Below are positions 9,082 to 18,951 of a stretch of 58,669 bases of DNA, piece by piece; position 1 is the first letter of the stretch, and each line of letters starts with the position of its first letter. Position numbers and translations under genes: made by a program. Below the pieces are notes generated by a model. The model had not been told where the DNA came from. It searched no databases and was given only the letters and a program-made list of their open reading frames with translations. The stretch spans positions 1 to 58,669 of the forward strand of contig CAIWKX010000068.1 of NCBI GenBank assembly GCA_903913315.1, written 5' to 3'. Origin of the DNA: an uncultured Bacteroidota bacterium. GTDB lineage: Bacteria; Bacteroidota; Bacteroidia; Flavobacteriales; Flavobacteriaceae.

Positions 9082-10452
9082 ATGAATAACAATAGGGAAG
9101 GCCACTTTTTATTTAATCATAGTCCAATTCCTATGTGGCTTTTTGATATTGAAACACTCCAATTTGTATTGGTCAATGATGCCGCTTGTAAGACCTATGG
9201 CTATACTCAAGAAGAATTTTTATCATTAACTATTAGAGACATAAGACTTACAGAAGATATTCCACTTATGGAACAATTACTTCAGGAGTCTCTAAAAGAA
9301 AATCATCATAGCCATTTAAGAGTTATAAGACATAAGAAAAAAAACGGAGAAGTCATTTACGTTAAAATAAAGTCCAACGCACTAACTTTTGAAGGAAAAC
9401 CACTAAGATTAGTTACTTCAGTAGACGTTAACTCAGAGACAATCTTGCAGAACAAACTAACAGAAACTAATCAGAAATTACAATTAGCCAGCGAAATTGC
9501 TAACTTGGGCTATTGGACTAATGATTTGGTTAAATCTAAAATCGAGTGGTCAGACGAAGTGTATAATATATTTGAAGTCAATCCTGAAACCTTTGAATTG
9601 ACCATAGATAACATTAAAAACTGTTTTCATTCTGAAGATCAATTAAGTTTTGAACCCAATTTATATAGTGCATTTAAAGACTTTGTTATAAAAGAAACTG
9701 AGAGGAAAATAATAACCAATTCAGGCAACATAAAATGGGTATTAGAACGTATTAACGTAATTAAAGATGATAAAGGAAAAGCTATCAAGTTAAGTGGCAT
9801 TGTTGTAGACATTACTAAGAGAAAGTTATACGAAGAAGAAATTTCGGAAAGTAATGAACGGTTTAAAATGTATACACGAGCTACTACTGAAGCTATTATT
9901 GATTGGGATATAAAAAATGACACAACCATTTGGGGAGAAGGATTTCAAACTATTTTCGGGTATGATCTTAGTAAAGATGACAATGAATTATGGTCCAACA
10001 ATATTCATCCTGAGGATAAAGAAAAAGTCTTAACCGATTTGTTTAAGGCAATAGAAGATCCAGCTAAAGAATATTTCAATGCCGAGTTTCGCTTTTTAAA
10101 AGCGAATAGAACTATTACGTATGTTCAATATAGAGGTGTTTTCATTCGAGATGCTAATGGAAAAGCTACTCGAGAATTGGCTGCTATGATTGATGTAACC
10201 GATACCTTAAATAGAATACGCAAAATTGAACAACAAAATGATGTATTGAAGGATATTGCTTGGACACAATCGCATGTAGTAAGGGCTCCTCTTGCCAATC
10301 TACAAGGTTTAATAAGTCTTTTAAAAGACAACCTCAACTCAGGTGTAACCGATGATAAAGAACTTCTAGATTATATAACAGACTCCGTTGATAAGTTAGA
10401 TGAAATTATAAGAGACATTGTTAAAAAAACACGTGAGATTGATGAGATGTAA
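9082..10452 (+). CDS. Soluble triple-PAS protein, tandem paralogue of the upstream gene
   Basis: 456 residues, aligned along its full length with the preceding protein but starting at the first PAS fold (MNNNREGHFLFNHSPIPMWL). It therefore lacks the two membrane helices and is probably cytoplasmic. Three PAS domains lie at about residues 8-115, 125-240 and 250-370, followed by the same HisKA-like end (IAWTQSHVVRAPLANLQGL ... KKTREIDEM) and no ATPase domain. At DNA level 9888-9945 is identical to 8305-8362 (58 bases) and 10252-10292 to 8669-8709 (41 bases), while the rest has diverged clearly. This points to duplication plus later gene conversion or strong constraint. Confidence 0.85.
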   Translation: MNNNREGHFLFNHSPIPMWLFDIETLQFVLVNDAACKTYGYTQEEFLSLTIRDIRLTEDIPLMEQLLQESLKENHHSHLRVIRHKKKNGEVIYVKIKSNALTFEGKPLRLVTSVDVNSETILQNKLTETNQKLQLASEIANLGYWTNDLVKSKIEWSDEVYNIFEVNPETFELTIDNIKNCFHSEDQLSFEPNLYSAFKDFVIKETERKIITNSGNIKWVLERINVIKDDKGKAIKLSGIVVDITKRKLYEEEISESNERFKMYTRATTEAIIDWDIKNDTTIWGEGFQTIFGYDLSKDDNELWSNNIHPEDKEKVLTDLFKAIEDPAKEYFNAEFRFLKANRTITYVQYRGVFIRDANGKATRELAAMIDVTDTLNRIRKIEQQNDVLKDIAWTQSHVVRAPLANLQGLISLLKDNLNSGVTDDKELLDYITDSVDKLDEIIRDIVKKTREIDEM

Positions 10453-10496
10453 TAGAAATATGATTATGAGAAATAAATTGTATTCTCTAAGATAAA

Positions 10497-11117
10497 TTAC
10501 TTTCCACAATTTTGTTCGTATAAATCAACTAAATAGGAAGCTCCATTTTTTCTCAAATCTTCTTTATTTAATAACTCCGAAAAATTGGGACATACATCAG
10601 CAAAATAATCTTTAATTGTTTTTTTTATTTTATTAAAATTATAGATTTTAAACTCTATGTCGTTGTTTGAATTCTCATCCAGATATATCGCAAAATTTTC
10701 GTTTTCTCTTTGAATGTAATAAGATGTATACCCTGTTCTTGCAAAACTAGAAGGAAGGTGATACCCTGAATATATGCTTATCTTGCCTTCTTTTATAACC
10801 TTAACCCAGCATTTGGGGTTTTCAATATTAATTTTTTTTAAATTAATATTTCCAGATTCAACCAATTTTAAAGTAACATATTTGATGGTTATGTTATATT
10901 CATTAATTACTTCGAACTTCTTTACTCTATCAGAAGTTAAATGTTGAGATTCTCCATTTTCAGAATTTCGGAATGCAATAAATGAAACACATATACCATC
11001 TGGAGTTTCAATAAATCCTCTCATTGAAATTCCATCATTAAACGTTACAATCCCCTTTTGAAATTTTGCTATTGCAAAAAATGGGGTAATTAACAACAAT
11101 AAGAATAATTTTTTCAT
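10497..11117 (-). CDS. Exported protein of unknown function
   Basis: 206 residues with a Sec signal peptide (MKKLFLLLLITPFFAIA). The mature part starts with a beta-rich segment (KGIVTFNDGISMRGFIETPDG) like that of several Bacteroidota exported proteins of unknown function, and ends with a Cys pair (DVCPNFSELL and YEQNCGK). I recognise no catalytic motif. It lies 28 bases downstream of the T9SS protease gene on the same strand, so the two may be cotranscribed. Confidence 0.7.
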   Translation of the reverse strand: MKKLFLLLLITPFFAIAKFQKGIVTFNDGISMRGFIETPDGICVSFIAFRNSENGESQHLTSDRVKKFEVINEYNITIKYVTLKLVESGNINLKKINIENPKCWVKVIKEGKISIYSGYHLPSSFARTGYTSYYIQRENENFAIYLDENSNNDIEFKIYNFNKIKKTIKDYFADVCPNFSELLNKEDLRKNGASYLVDLYEQNCGK

Positions 11118-11144
11118 GTTATCTTTATTTATAATAATATCATT

Positions 11145-13322
11145 TTACTCTCGCATCACTTTAAAATTAGCTTCTTTGTCGCCATCAAATTTCAGTTTAA
11201 AGAAATACGTTCCGGTGGCAAATTGTGCCATATCTAAAGTGGTATTTAAATCGTTTACTTTGCTTTGATACAACAATTGCCCTGTGATAGCATATATCAA
11301 AACTTCATTGATTGGCGTCTTAGAAGTTATAATTATATTCCCTTTGACTGGGTTTGGATAATAACTAAAATCAATATAGCCATTGTAGTTGTTGACGCTC
11401 AAATTAGGTGTACAGGAAATATTAGCAATAAATCCAGAATAGTTTACATACTCGTCAGAAATATAGTTTACGGTTAACGACCCATCGGCTGCCGTGGAAG
11501 TAAATGTGCCTGGTAAGGTGGTTCCTGTAAAACTACCTAATAAAGGAGCAGCAGTTGAGTTTCCATTGTAAAGGTATAAGAAATCATAATCTTGCTCGAA
11601 TGCAAAATCGGTAAATGTTATAGTAATACTGTTGTTGGGCACATTAGGAATAATGATTCGAGTGACATTCTCCATGTTGCCATAATTGTTTGTTGCACCT
11701 CCGGAATCGGTAAATACTAGTCCACTACAGAAGTCGGCTGCCGTTACAAAAATCATTTTTCGGCTACCCGAAATCAATCCGAAAGAACAATTAGGTCGCA
11801 CTTCGGCAACATAATAAGTGTCTGGGGTTAAGCCTGTGGCTATATAGTTACTCGTATTTATAGTAATCCAAGTAGGCGTTCCTCCTAGTGGATAAACAGC
11901 GACTTGCCAATTAGTAAAAGTAGTTCCAGCATCTACAAAAGTAACGGTAGCTGTAGTGGTAGTCACTGTATTCACGTCTATGGATGAAACTGTATTGATA
12001 CAAGTATTGGTACAATCGGTACTCAAACAAGTACCACTATTAATAGCATCTGCAATAACTGCTGCTGGTTGAGGTCCGAAACCATTACTCAAATTGATTC
12101 CAACGCTAGTTATCAAATGACAATAACTCATAATTGTACCTCCAGTAGTTGGCAATATGGCTGGAGTAGAAATACATTCATATCCTTCAGAACCTGATCC
12201 AAATACTGAAGAGCCACAATTGTCGATAGCGGTACTATTGCCATTCCATACACAAGCATGGGTGTGCGGAGAACCTAACAAATGGCCTAATTCGTGAGTT
12301 ACAACTTCTATAGTCCATGAATAAGTGGGTACGGTCAAATAAGAAAAATCTACATCGGCATAACTGTAATTATCTTGAGAACAAAGTCCGTTAACTCCTA
12401 TGGCAACGCCTCCTAATCCTTGAGGTTCGATGCTTACTAATTGTCCAACGTCACCATCAAAAACTGGTCGCACTTGGTGAAATTTGAATAAAAAATCGGT
12501 AGAAGAAGTTCCTACTCCGGCATAAGGATCTAGGGTAGTCCAGATATACATGGATTTTAAGGAAACTGTGATACCATCATTGGCATAAATTGTTTGAGCA
12601 TTATTAAAAACAGATGTCATCCAATTGGTAGTGTCTGTAATGCTACTGTTATTGTCTGTATACAAATCGAAATCTATTTCAAAATAGATAGTTGCGCATC
12701 TTGACGTAGTAGCTGTTTTATGGGAAGAAGGTACTCGTTTGGATTCATCATCTTTAAAATCGCAACGAAAACCAGAACTCGCTTTTAAATTGGCATCAGC
12801 ATAAATAACATAATCAGTAGTGTTGCTTTTTTTATCTAATTTACCAACTACCAAATTGGAAAGTTCTTGGTTGGAAACGACTCCATTTAATTCATCTTTA
12901 AAGAAATTAAAACTAGCAATCGAAGTATAATCGCCTTTTACAATCCCACGATAATAGACGCCTTTTTGATAGGAAACATTTTTTTGTTTGTCGGTATCCA
13001 CATGAAATCCTTCAAAAAACAAATCTACTTGATATAAATCTACCGTAACTTGTTGTCCATTATAAGGAATGATTAGTTCAATGTTTTGATATTTATTAGC
13101 TACAATATCGTTTACAACGTTTTTATCAATAGTTGCCACGGTAGCATTGACAACAACTTTATCCAACTGATATTCTGAAGAAGAGGGCACAACATGCAAT
13201 ACAGATAACGATTTAAATCTAGTTTTTTGGCTTTCTAATTCTTGAATCTTTTGAGCTACTTGGTGTTGTGCAAACAAAAAGACTACGCAAAACAATGAGC
13301 AAATAGTTAGAATTTTCTTCAT
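11145..13322 (-). CDS. Secreted M12/reprolysin-like metalloprotease with T9SS sorting domain
   Basis: 725 residues. A signal peptide (residues 1-18, ending LFAQ) is followed by a propeptide-like region. The zinc protease domain (about 200-435) carries the metzincin motif HELGHLLGSPH and a downstream Met-turn (GGTIMSYCH). A fibronectin-III-like domain (about 445-530) and a CUB-like domain (about 535-640) follow. The last ~75 residues (SYYPNPVKGNIIITS ... GTYFFKLKFDGDKEANFKVMRE) match the type A T9SS C-terminal domain, so the enzyme should cross the outer membrane through the Por system and lose this domain. The target is unknown; extracellular protein degradation is inferred. Confidence 0.93.
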   Translation of the reverse strand: MKKILTICSLFCVVFLFAQHQVAQKIQELESQKTRFKSLSVLHVVPSSSEYQLDKVVVNATVATIDKNVVNDIVANKYQNIELIIPYNGQQVTVDLYQVDLFFEGFHVDTDKQKNVSYQKGVYYRGIVKGDYTSIASFNFFKDELNGVVSNQELSNLVVGKLDKKSNTTDYVIYADANLKASSGFRCDFKDDESKRVPSSHKTATTSRCATIYFEIDFDLYTDNNSSITDTTNWMTSVFNNAQTIYANDGITVSLKSMYIWTTLDPYAGVGTSSTDFLFKFHQVRPVFDGDVGQLVSIEPQGLGGVAIGVNGLCSQDNYSYADVDFSYLTVPTYSWTIEVVTHELGHLLGSPHTHACVWNGNSTAIDNCGSSVFGSGSEGYECISTPAILPTTGGTIMSYCHLITSVGINLSNGFGPQPAAVIADAINSGTCLSTDCTNTCINTVSSIDVNTVTTTTATVTFVDAGTTFTNWQVAVYPLGGTPTWITINTSNYIATGLTPDTYYVAEVRPNCSFGLISGSRKMIFVTAADFCSGLVFTDSGGATNNYGNMENVTRIIIPNVPNNSITITFTDFAFEQDYDFLYLYNGNSTAAPLLGSFTGTTLPGTFTSTAADGSLTVNYISDEYVNYSGFIANISCTPNLSVNNYNGYIDFSYYPNPVKGNIIITSKTPINEVLIYAITGQLLYQSKVNDLNTTLDMAQFATGTYFFKLKFDGDKEANFKVMRE

Positions 13323-13391
13323 AGCAAAAGGTTTATTTTTTGGTAAAGTTAGTAAATTTATAAAAGCTTTAATTCCCTCATCTACATTTAA

Positions 13392-13751
13392 CTAAAAATG
13401 GAAAAAAGCATCTTCAATATGTTCTATTTTAAAATTTCCATCTTCTTTATATACGGCAATAATATCAAATCGAACTTCCACTTCTAGGTCATTTGAAATG
13501 ACATACTCATTGACAGCTTTAACCAATAATTGAATTTTCTTTGGTTTTACAAAATCTTGCGGCAAACCAAATTCTATAGACGAACGTGTTTTTACCTCAA
13601 CAATAGCAAGGATATTTTCTTTTTGAGCAATGATGTCAATTTCGGCTTTTTGAAACGTCCAATTGGTTTCCAATATGTCATAGCTATTTTGTTGCAGGTA
13701 GGCTACCGCTTGTTCTTCTCCAAATTTGCCAAGTTCGTTGTGTTCAGCCAT
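13392..13751 (-). CDS. YraN family (UPF0102) endonuclease-like protein
   Basis: 119 residues, the normal length for this family of small proteins with a restriction-endonuclease-like fold. The conserved core is visible: GKFGEEQAVAYLQQNSYDILETNW near the N-terminus, the E-x-D-I-I pattern (KAEIDIIAQKENILAIVEVKTR) that supplies the presumed metal-binding residues, and the FDIIAV segment near the C-terminus. Its role is not firmly established; a DNA-processing function is inferred from the fold. Confidence 0.92.
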   Translation of the reverse strand: MAEHNELGKFGEEQAVAYLQQNSYDILETNWTFQKAEIDIIAQKENILAIVEVKTRSSIEFGLPQDFVKPKKIQLLVKAVNEYVISNDLEVEVRFDIIAVYKEDGNFKIEHIEDAFFHF

Positions 13752-13827
13752 GGGATTTTAGATTGTTGATTTCTGATTTTTGATTTTTGAAGTAGTTCTA
13801 AAATCAGAAATCATTAATCTTAATTCG
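13752..13827. repeat. AATC-rich intergenic inverted repeat
   Basis: Between two minus-strand genes lies an inverted repeat, GATTTCTGATTTT near 13768 against AAAATCAGAAATC near 13800, embedded in repeated GATT/AATC words. A similar AATC-rich stretch precedes hemB (54019-54085). Possibly a terminator or a dispersed element. Confidence 0.5.
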
Positions 13828-14781
13828 TTATTCAAAAACTACTTTACTCTCCAAATCATTAACTTCCATCGACACTTGTTTTCCTAGAATCAACGCATGA
13901 TTGTCTGCAGAATGTCCTGCAGGAAAGTTATAAATAATGGGGATGTTGTACTTTTTGGTTACATCATCAATGATTTCGAGGGCATTTTTACCCCAAGGGA
14001 TTTCGTTATCGTGCATTTTGGTCATGCCGCCTACGATAATTCCTTTCAAACTTTCTAAACAACCGTTGCGTTTTAAGTTCATCATCATTCTGTCAATATG
14101 GTACAAATACTCATCTAAATCTTCAATAAAAAGAATTTTAGCATCACAATTCACCGCCGACGGTGAACCTAATAAACTAAATAAAATAGAAAGATTTCCA
14201 CCAACCAATTCACCTTTTGCAAAACCATAACGATTCATCGGGTCACAGGGAACAGTGTATTCTAAATGCTCTCCAAATAAGGCTTTGCGCAAACTTTCTT
14301 TGGCTTCTTCAGTCGCTTTTGAACTCACTGGCATAATGCCATGGATGGAAGCAAATCCTAAATTGTTCAAATGACTATGAATAACCGTTACATCACTAAA
14401 ACCTACTATCCATTTTGGATGCTGTTTAAACTTCGTAAAATCCAATAGATCAATCATACGTACAGTTCCATAACCGCCACGAACACACCAAATGGCTTTT
14501 ATATTGGGATTGTCCAGTTGCTTTTGAAAATCGGCAGCTCGTTCTTCATCCGTACCAGCCAATTGGTTGTGATCTAAACCAATAGTTTTGCCAATAACTA
14601 TTTCCAATCCCCAATGGTGAAGCCAACTGATGGCCGGTTGCAAATTGTCTTCAATGTTTTTTCGTGCCGTGGCAACAATAGCAATGGTGTCGCCTTTTTT
14701 TAAGTAAGGTGGTATAATCATCTTTTTTTGAGAATAAGAAGTAATTGAGAATAATGTAAATAGTAGTAGTAACTTTCGCAT
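13828..14781 (-). CDS. LD-carboxypeptidase (peptidase family S66)
   Basis: 317 residues from the ATG at 14781; an upstream in-frame ATG (14826) would place 15 extra residues before a good signal peptide (MRKLLLLFTLFSITSYSQ), so the shorter start is preferred. The S66 serine protease triad is visible: Ser in VGFSDVTVIHS, Glu in LFIEDLDEYLYHID and His in FPAGHSADNHALILG. Family members cut the L,D bond of murein tetrapeptides in recycling, or inactivate microcin C-like peptides (MccF). The signal peptide suggests a periplasmic enzyme acting on peptidoglycan, but the substrate is inferred. Confidence 0.9.
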   Translation of the reverse strand: MRKLLLLFTLFSITSYSQKKMIIPPYLKKGDTIAIVATARKNIEDNLQPAISWLHHWGLEIVIGKTIGLDHNQLAGTDEERAADFQKQLDNPNIKAIWCVRGGYGTVRMIDLLDFTKFKQHPKWIVGFSDVTVIHSHLNNLGFASIHGIMPVSSKATEEAKESLRKALFGEHLEYTVPCDPMNRYGFAKGELVGGNLSILFSLLGSPSAVNCDAKILFIEDLDEYLYHIDRMMMNLKRNGCLESLKGIIVGGMTKMHDNEIPWGKNALEIIDDVTKKYNIPIIYNFPAGHSADNHALILGKQVSMEVNDLESKVVFE

Positions 14782-14862
14782 TAACAAAGAATAATAGCGT
14801 TTAAAGTGCTTTTCAAAAGTAAACAAATTACAAATAAATTCGTAATTTCATAGCTAAAAACT

Positions 14863-14870
14863 TATTTTTG
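14863..14870 (+). promoter_or_regulatory. -7 promoter element for metG
   Basis: TATTTTTG matches the Bacteroidota consensus TAnnTTTG, 24 bases before the metG ATG at 14895. Its position excludes a longer reading of metG that would begin inside it at 14868. Confidence 0.55.
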
Positions 14871-14894
14871 CATATTATATACCACAAGAATATC

Positions 14895-16955
14895 ATGTTA
14901 GAAAATCCAAAAAGATATACCATAACGGCAGCCTTGCCGTATACCAACGGACCCATTCACATCGGGCATTTAGCTGGAGTTTATGTGCCTTCCGATATTT
15001 ATGCACGCTATTTAAGATTGCAAGGAAAAGATGTCGCATTCATCTGTGGAAGCGATGAACACGGGGTAGCCATCTCTATGAAAGCCAAAAAAGAAGGTAT
15101 CACACCCCAACAAGTGATTGATAAATACGACGGAATTATTAGAAAATCATTTATTGATTTCGGAATTTCATTTGACAATTACTCTCGAACTTCTTCTAAA
15201 ATTCATCATGATACCGCTTCTGAATTCTTTAGAAAACTATACGATAACGGCGACTTTATTGAGGAAGTTACCGAACAATTATACGATGCTAAAGCCGATC
15301 AATTCTTAGCCGACCGTTTTGTGGTGGGAACTTGCCCAAAATGTGGCAATGAAGAAGCGTATGGCGACCAATGTGAAAAATGCGGCTCGACTTTAAACGC
15401 TACTGATTTAATCAATCCCAAGTCAACGATTACTGGAGAGACTCCCATTTTAAAATCAACCAAACATTGGTTTTTACCTTTGGACAGATATGATGACTTT
15501 TTGAAAGAATGGATCTTGGTAGGTCATGCCAAAGATTGGAAAACAAATGTATTGGGTCAAGTAAAATCATGGTTGGATGATGGATTAAAACCTCGTGCCG
15601 TAACCCGTGATTTAGATTGGGGAATTGACGTTCCCGTGGAAGGTGCGGAAGGAAAGAAATTGTATGTGTGGTTTGATGCTCCTATAGGCTATATCTCCTC
15701 TACCAAAGAATGGGCGGCTCGTGAAGGAAAAGATTGGGAACCCTATTGGAAAGATGCTGATACGAAATTGGTTCACTTTATCGGGAAAGACAATATCGTA
15801 TTCCATTGTATTATTTTTCCAGCAATGTTGAAAGCCGAAGGGACTTATATTTTACCAGATAACGTCCCTGCCAATGAATTCTTGAATTTAGAAGGAAACA
15901 AATTGTCAACGTCTAAAAACTGGGCGGTTTGGTTGCACGAATACTTACAAGATTTTCCAGACAAGCAAGATTCATTGCGTTATGCATTGACTTCAAATGC
16001 TCCTGAAACTAAAGACAACGACTTTACTTGGAAAGATTTTCAAGCGAGAAATAATAATGAATTGGCCGCAATTTTTGGAAACTTTATCAATCGGGTGGTG
16101 GTCTTGACCAATAAATATTACAACGGAACTGTTCCTGCTCCCAATGAATTTACAGAAGTGGATGAACAAACTTTAGCAGAATTAAAAGCTTATCCAGCGG
16201 TGATTTCAAGTTCAATAGAACGCTATAGATTCAGAGAAGCACAAGGCGAATTGATGAATGTAGCTCGTTTGGGAAATAAATACCTAGCCGACGAAGAGCC
16301 TTGGAAAATGGTGAAAACCAATCCAGAGCGTGTGCAAACACAAATGTATGTAGCGTTGCAAATTGCAGCTGCTTTAAGAGTACTGTCAGAACCGTTCTTG
16401 CCATTTACAGCTTGTAAATTATCAGGAATATTAAAAACAGATTTGAATTTGAGTTGGAAAGACGTTTCAGAACGAACCGATTTACTTCCTGCAGGAAATC
16501 AAATAGGGGAAGCTGAAATATTATTTGCTCAAATTGAAGATGCCGAAATTCAAAAACAAATTGATAAACTAGAAGCTACCAAAGTAGCCAATAAAGCTGA
16601 AAACAAAGTGATAGAGCCACAAAAAGAAACATCCACTTTTGAAGATTTTTCCAAATTAGACTTACGAGTAGGGACCATTCTAGAAGCTGAAAAAATGCCA
16701 AAAGCCAACAAGCTTTTAGTGTTGAAAGTTGATACTGGAATTGATGTAAGAACCATCGTATCCGGAATTGCGGAACATTTTAACCCTGAAGAAGTGGTTG
16801 GAAAACGCGTAACTGTTTTAGTGAATTTAGCACCAAGAGCCTTGCGTGGCGTTGAAAGTCAAGGCATGATTTTAATGACTAATAATGCGGAAGGAAAATT
16901 GGTTTTTGTAAACCCCGATGCGGATGCTGTGGAAAATGGAGCGTTGATTAGTTAA
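14895..16955 (+). CDS. metG: Methionyl-tRNA synthetase
   Basis: Charges tRNA-Met; 686 residues including the C-terminal extension. The HIGH motif is at residues 22-25 (PIHIGHLAG), the zinc-finger cysteines lie in [18 protein letters not shown] (about 150-170), and the KMSKS loop appears as KLSTS (about 336-340). The anticodon-binding domain follows, and the last ~110 residues ([20 protein letters not shown] ...) are a Trbp111/EMAP-type tRNA-binding domain used for dimerization and tRNA capture. The ATG at 14895 ([20 protein letters not shown]) matches the family start. Confidence 0.98.
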   Translation: MLENPKRYTITAALPYTNGPIHIGHLAGVYVPSDIYARYLRLQGKDVAFICGSDEHGVAISMKAKKEGITPQQVIDKYDGIIRKSFIDFGISFDNYSRTSSKIHHDTASEFFRKLYDNGDFIEEVTEQLYDAKADQFLADRFVVGTCPKCGNEEAYGDQCEKCGSTLNATDLINPKSTITGETPILKSTKHWFLPLDRYDDFLKEWILVGHAKDWKTNVLGQVKSWLDDGLKPRAVTRDLDWGIDVPVEGAEGKKLYVWFDAPIGYISSTKEWAAREGKDWEPYWKDADTKLVHFIGKDNIVFHCIIFPAMLKAEGTYILPDNVPANEFLNLEGNKLSTSKNWAVWLHEYLQDFPDKQDSLRYALTSNAPETKDNDFTWKDFQARNNNELAAIFGNFINRVVVLTNKYYNGTVPAPNEFTEVDEQTLAELKAYPAVISSSIERYRFREAQGELMNVARLGNKYLADEEPWKMVKTNPERVQTQMYVALQIAAALRVLSEPFLPFTACKLSGILKTDLNLSWKDVSERTDLLPAGNQIGEAEILFAQIEDAEIQKQIDKLEATKVANKAENKVIEPQKETSTFEDFSKLDLRVGTILEAEKMPKANKLLVLKVDTGIDVRTIVSGIAEHFNPEEVVGKRVTVLVNLAPRALRGVESQGMILMTNNAEGKLVFVNPDADAVENGALIS

Positions 16956-16967
16956 TACTATAAAACC

Positions 16968-17657
16968 ATGATCCTAAAAGTAATCGCCTTCGACGCCGAC
17001 GACACCCTATTTATCAACGAACCTTATTTTCAGGAAACGGAACAAAAGTTCTGCTCGCTGTTGAGTGATTATTTATCACAACAAGGATTATCACAAGAAT
17101 TATTTCGGGTGGAAATTCAAAATTTAGATTTATATGGTTATGGCATAAAAGGCTATACCCTCTCTATGATTGAGGCGGCGATGAACATTTCTAATAAAAC
17201 TATTCCTATTGAAATTATTGAAAAAATAATTCAATACGGCAAAGAATTGCTTCAGAAACCTATCGAATTATTGGATGGCGTAGAAGAAACTTTAAAAGCT
17301 TTACATGGCAAATACAAATTAATTGTAGCCACCAAAGGTGATTTGAAAGACCAACAACGCAAACTACACGATTCGGGTTTGGGCCCTTATTTTCATCATA
17401 TTGAAGTAATGGCTGACAAGCAAGAATTGAACTATGAAAAATTATTAAAGCGTTTGGAAATCAACGCAGATGAATTTTTTATGATTGGAAATTCACTGAA
17501 ATCAGATGTGTTGCCTGTATTAGCCATTGGTGGTCATGCCGTGCATATTCCGTTTCACACCACTTGGGAACACGAAAAAGTGAACCATAAAGTAGAACAT
17601 CCAAACTTTAAAACGCTAGAAAAAATCACTGACGTTTTACCTATTTTATTAAAATAA
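16968..17657 (+). CDS. HAD family hydrolase
   Basis: 229-residue phosphatase of the haloacid dehalogenase superfamily. Motif I is FDADDTLF (residues 8-15) with the nucleophilic and acid/base Asp, motif II VATKGD (about 120-125), and motif IV MIGNSLKSDV (about 170-179). The helical cap after motif I suggests the HAD-IA group, where YjjG-type nucleotidases and phosphoglycolate phosphatases belong. It begins 12 bases after the metG stop, so it is probably cotranscribed. The substrate is unknown. Confidence 0.9.
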   Translation: MILKVIAFDADDTLFINEPYFQETEQKFCSLLSDYLSQQGLSQELFRVEIQNLDLYGYGIKGYTLSMIEAAMNISNKTIPIEIIEKIIQYGKELLQKPIELLDGVEETLKALHGKYKLIVATKGDLKDQQRKLHDSGLGPYFHHIEVMADKQELNYEKLLKRLEINADEFFMIGNSLKSDVLPVLAIGGHAVHIPFHTTWEHEKVNHKVEHPNFKTLEKITDVLPILLK

Positions 17658-17719
17658 CATTGTTAATTAGTAGTTTACTATTAATGTAAATGAATGATTA
17701 AAAAATCATTGATTAAAAA

Positions 17720-17750
17720 CTTTGCGACTTAGAGTCTTAGCGGCAAAAAA
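17720..17750 (+). repeat. Three 8-bp units directly before the CAT-like gene
   Basis: CTTTGCGA, CTTAGAGT and CTTAGCGG follow one another at 17720-17743, then an A run leads straight into the ATG at 17751. The word resembles the TTTGCG/TTAGCG-rich intergenic repeats I know from flavobacterial genomes, but no second copy is present here to prove it. Confidence 0.5.
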
Positions 17751-18374
17751 ATGAAGCAAAAACTAAACCTCAACACTTGGAATAGAAAAGAACATTTCTT
17801 ATTTTTCAAACAAATGGAAGAACCTTTTTTTGGAATAACCACCACTATAGATTGCACCAAAGCATATGCGAATTCAAAAGCGTTAGGCGTTTCTTTTTTT
17901 ACTTATTATTTGCACAAAACGTTACTAGCGGTTAATGCCATCGAGCCCTTTCGCTATCGAATTATAGACGACGAAGTTTATATATATGACCAAATAGATG
18001 CCTCGGCAACGATACTTCGAGATGACAAAACCTTTGGCTTTTCCTTGATGGAATATACCAAAGACTTGCAGGACTTTACCTTCATCACTCAAAAAGAAAT
18101 TGCGAGAATTAAAACTACTACTGGACTTTTTACGAGAGAATTTGACAGCAACTTAATTCACTTTTCTGCCGTACCTTGGATTCACTTTACTTCCTATTCG
18201 CATGCCCGAAATTTTAGTTATCCCGACAGTTGTCCGAAAATATCTTTTGGGAAAATGATGGAGGAAAAGGGTAAAAAAACAATGGCAATGTCCATTCATG
18301 TGCACCACGGATTAATGGATGGATACCATGTTGGAGAGTTTGTGAATTTATTTCAGGAGTTGATGGATGTTTAA
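17751..18374 (+). CDS. Chloramphenicol acetyltransferase-fold acyltransferase (CAT family)
   Basis: 207 residues, the normal CAT length. The start (NLNTWNRKEHFLFFKQMEEPFFGITTTIDCT) follows CAT proteins closely, and the catalytic motif HHGLMDGYHVGEF near the C-terminus has the active His and the structural Asp of HHxxxDG. Such trimeric cytoplasmic enzymes transfer acetyl from acetyl-CoA to chloramphenicol or a related hydroxyl compound. Chromosomal flavobacterial members are common, and there is no mobile element next to it, so an acquired resistance role should not be assumed. Its last four bases overlap the convergent gene at 18371. Confidence 0.88.
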   Translation: MKQKLNLNTWNRKEHFLFFKQMEEPFFGITTTIDCTKAYANSKALGVSFFTYYLHKTLLAVNAIEPFRYRIIDDEVYIYDQIDASATILRDDKTFGFSLMEYTKDLQDFTFITQKEIARIKTTTGLFTREFDSNLIHFSAVPWIHFTSYSHARNFSYPDSCPKISFGKMMEEKGKKTMAMSIHVHHGLMDGYHVGEFVNLFQELMDV

Positions 18375-18799
18375 TTGAAATAAGTCCAATTGGAGCCATC
18401 ACTTGCAACAATGACGCTCCTTGAACTGTTTTCATACATATAAACTTGTGAAGAGCCTGTTGTTGAAGTTTTTGGGAATAACAAACCTCCTGCAGAAGTC
18501 AACATAGCAGTGTAAGTATTATTAATGTTACGAATAATATAAATTCTTCCTGGATATGATGAAGCACTTGGCAATTGAAACTCTTGATTAGTAGCCTGCG
18601 GATTTACTGAAATATAAACACCATCACTTATTAAAGTAGCTGAACCACTCCCAGTTAATGTTATTACTTTTACCGATAAATTTCCATTAATATCTAATGT
18701 ACTTAGAGGTGCCGTAGTGTTAATTCCAACTTGAGAAAACCCGCTTTGAAAAAAGCAGCCAAACACCAATACTAAAAGTAGTTGTTTGTGGACATTCAT
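18371..18799 (-). CDS. Small exported protein with VGINTTAPLSTLDINGN start
   Basis: 142 residues with a signal peptide (about residues 1-22, ending SGFSQ). The mature N-terminus VGINTTAPLSTLDINGNLSV is very common in Bacteroidota exported proteins, which often continue with tail-fibre-like beta repeats. Here the rest is a compact beta-rich domain (FQLPSASSYPGRIYIIRN ... SVIVASDGSNWTYFN). Surface or outer-membrane location is inferred and the function is unknown. Convergent with the CAT-like gene, with a four-base overlap at the stops. Confidence 0.8.
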   Translation of the reverse strand: MNVHKQLLLVLVFGCFFQSGFSQVGINTTAPLSTLDINGNLSVKVITLTGSGSATLISDGVYISVNPQATNQEFQLPSASSYPGRIYIIRNINNTYTAMLTSAGGLLFPKTSTTGSSQVYMYENSSRSVIVASDGSNWTYFN

Positions 18800-18951
18800 T
18801 TCCTTAGGGACTTGATTTATTAGTAATTACTTAATAAAGATACTAATAAAATCCGTTGTTGCTAATTATAGGTCTTCCGAAAACGTTTTCGTGTTAAAAA
18901 CTTTCCCCTTTCCCTCTTTTATAAAGCCCTTATTAAAACGTAACATTAATT

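Noticed and set aside
7181..10452. Split histidine kinase with the ATPase domain lost by frameshift
   Set aside because: Both paralogues stop at the same residues (KKTREIDEM), and no HATPase motif is visible in the other frames downstream, so the short form is native.
17751..18374. Acquired chloramphenicol resistance gene
   Set aside because: The fold and motif fit CAT, but composition matches the neighbours and no mobile element is adjacent; it is better read as a chromosomal family member of unknown substrate.
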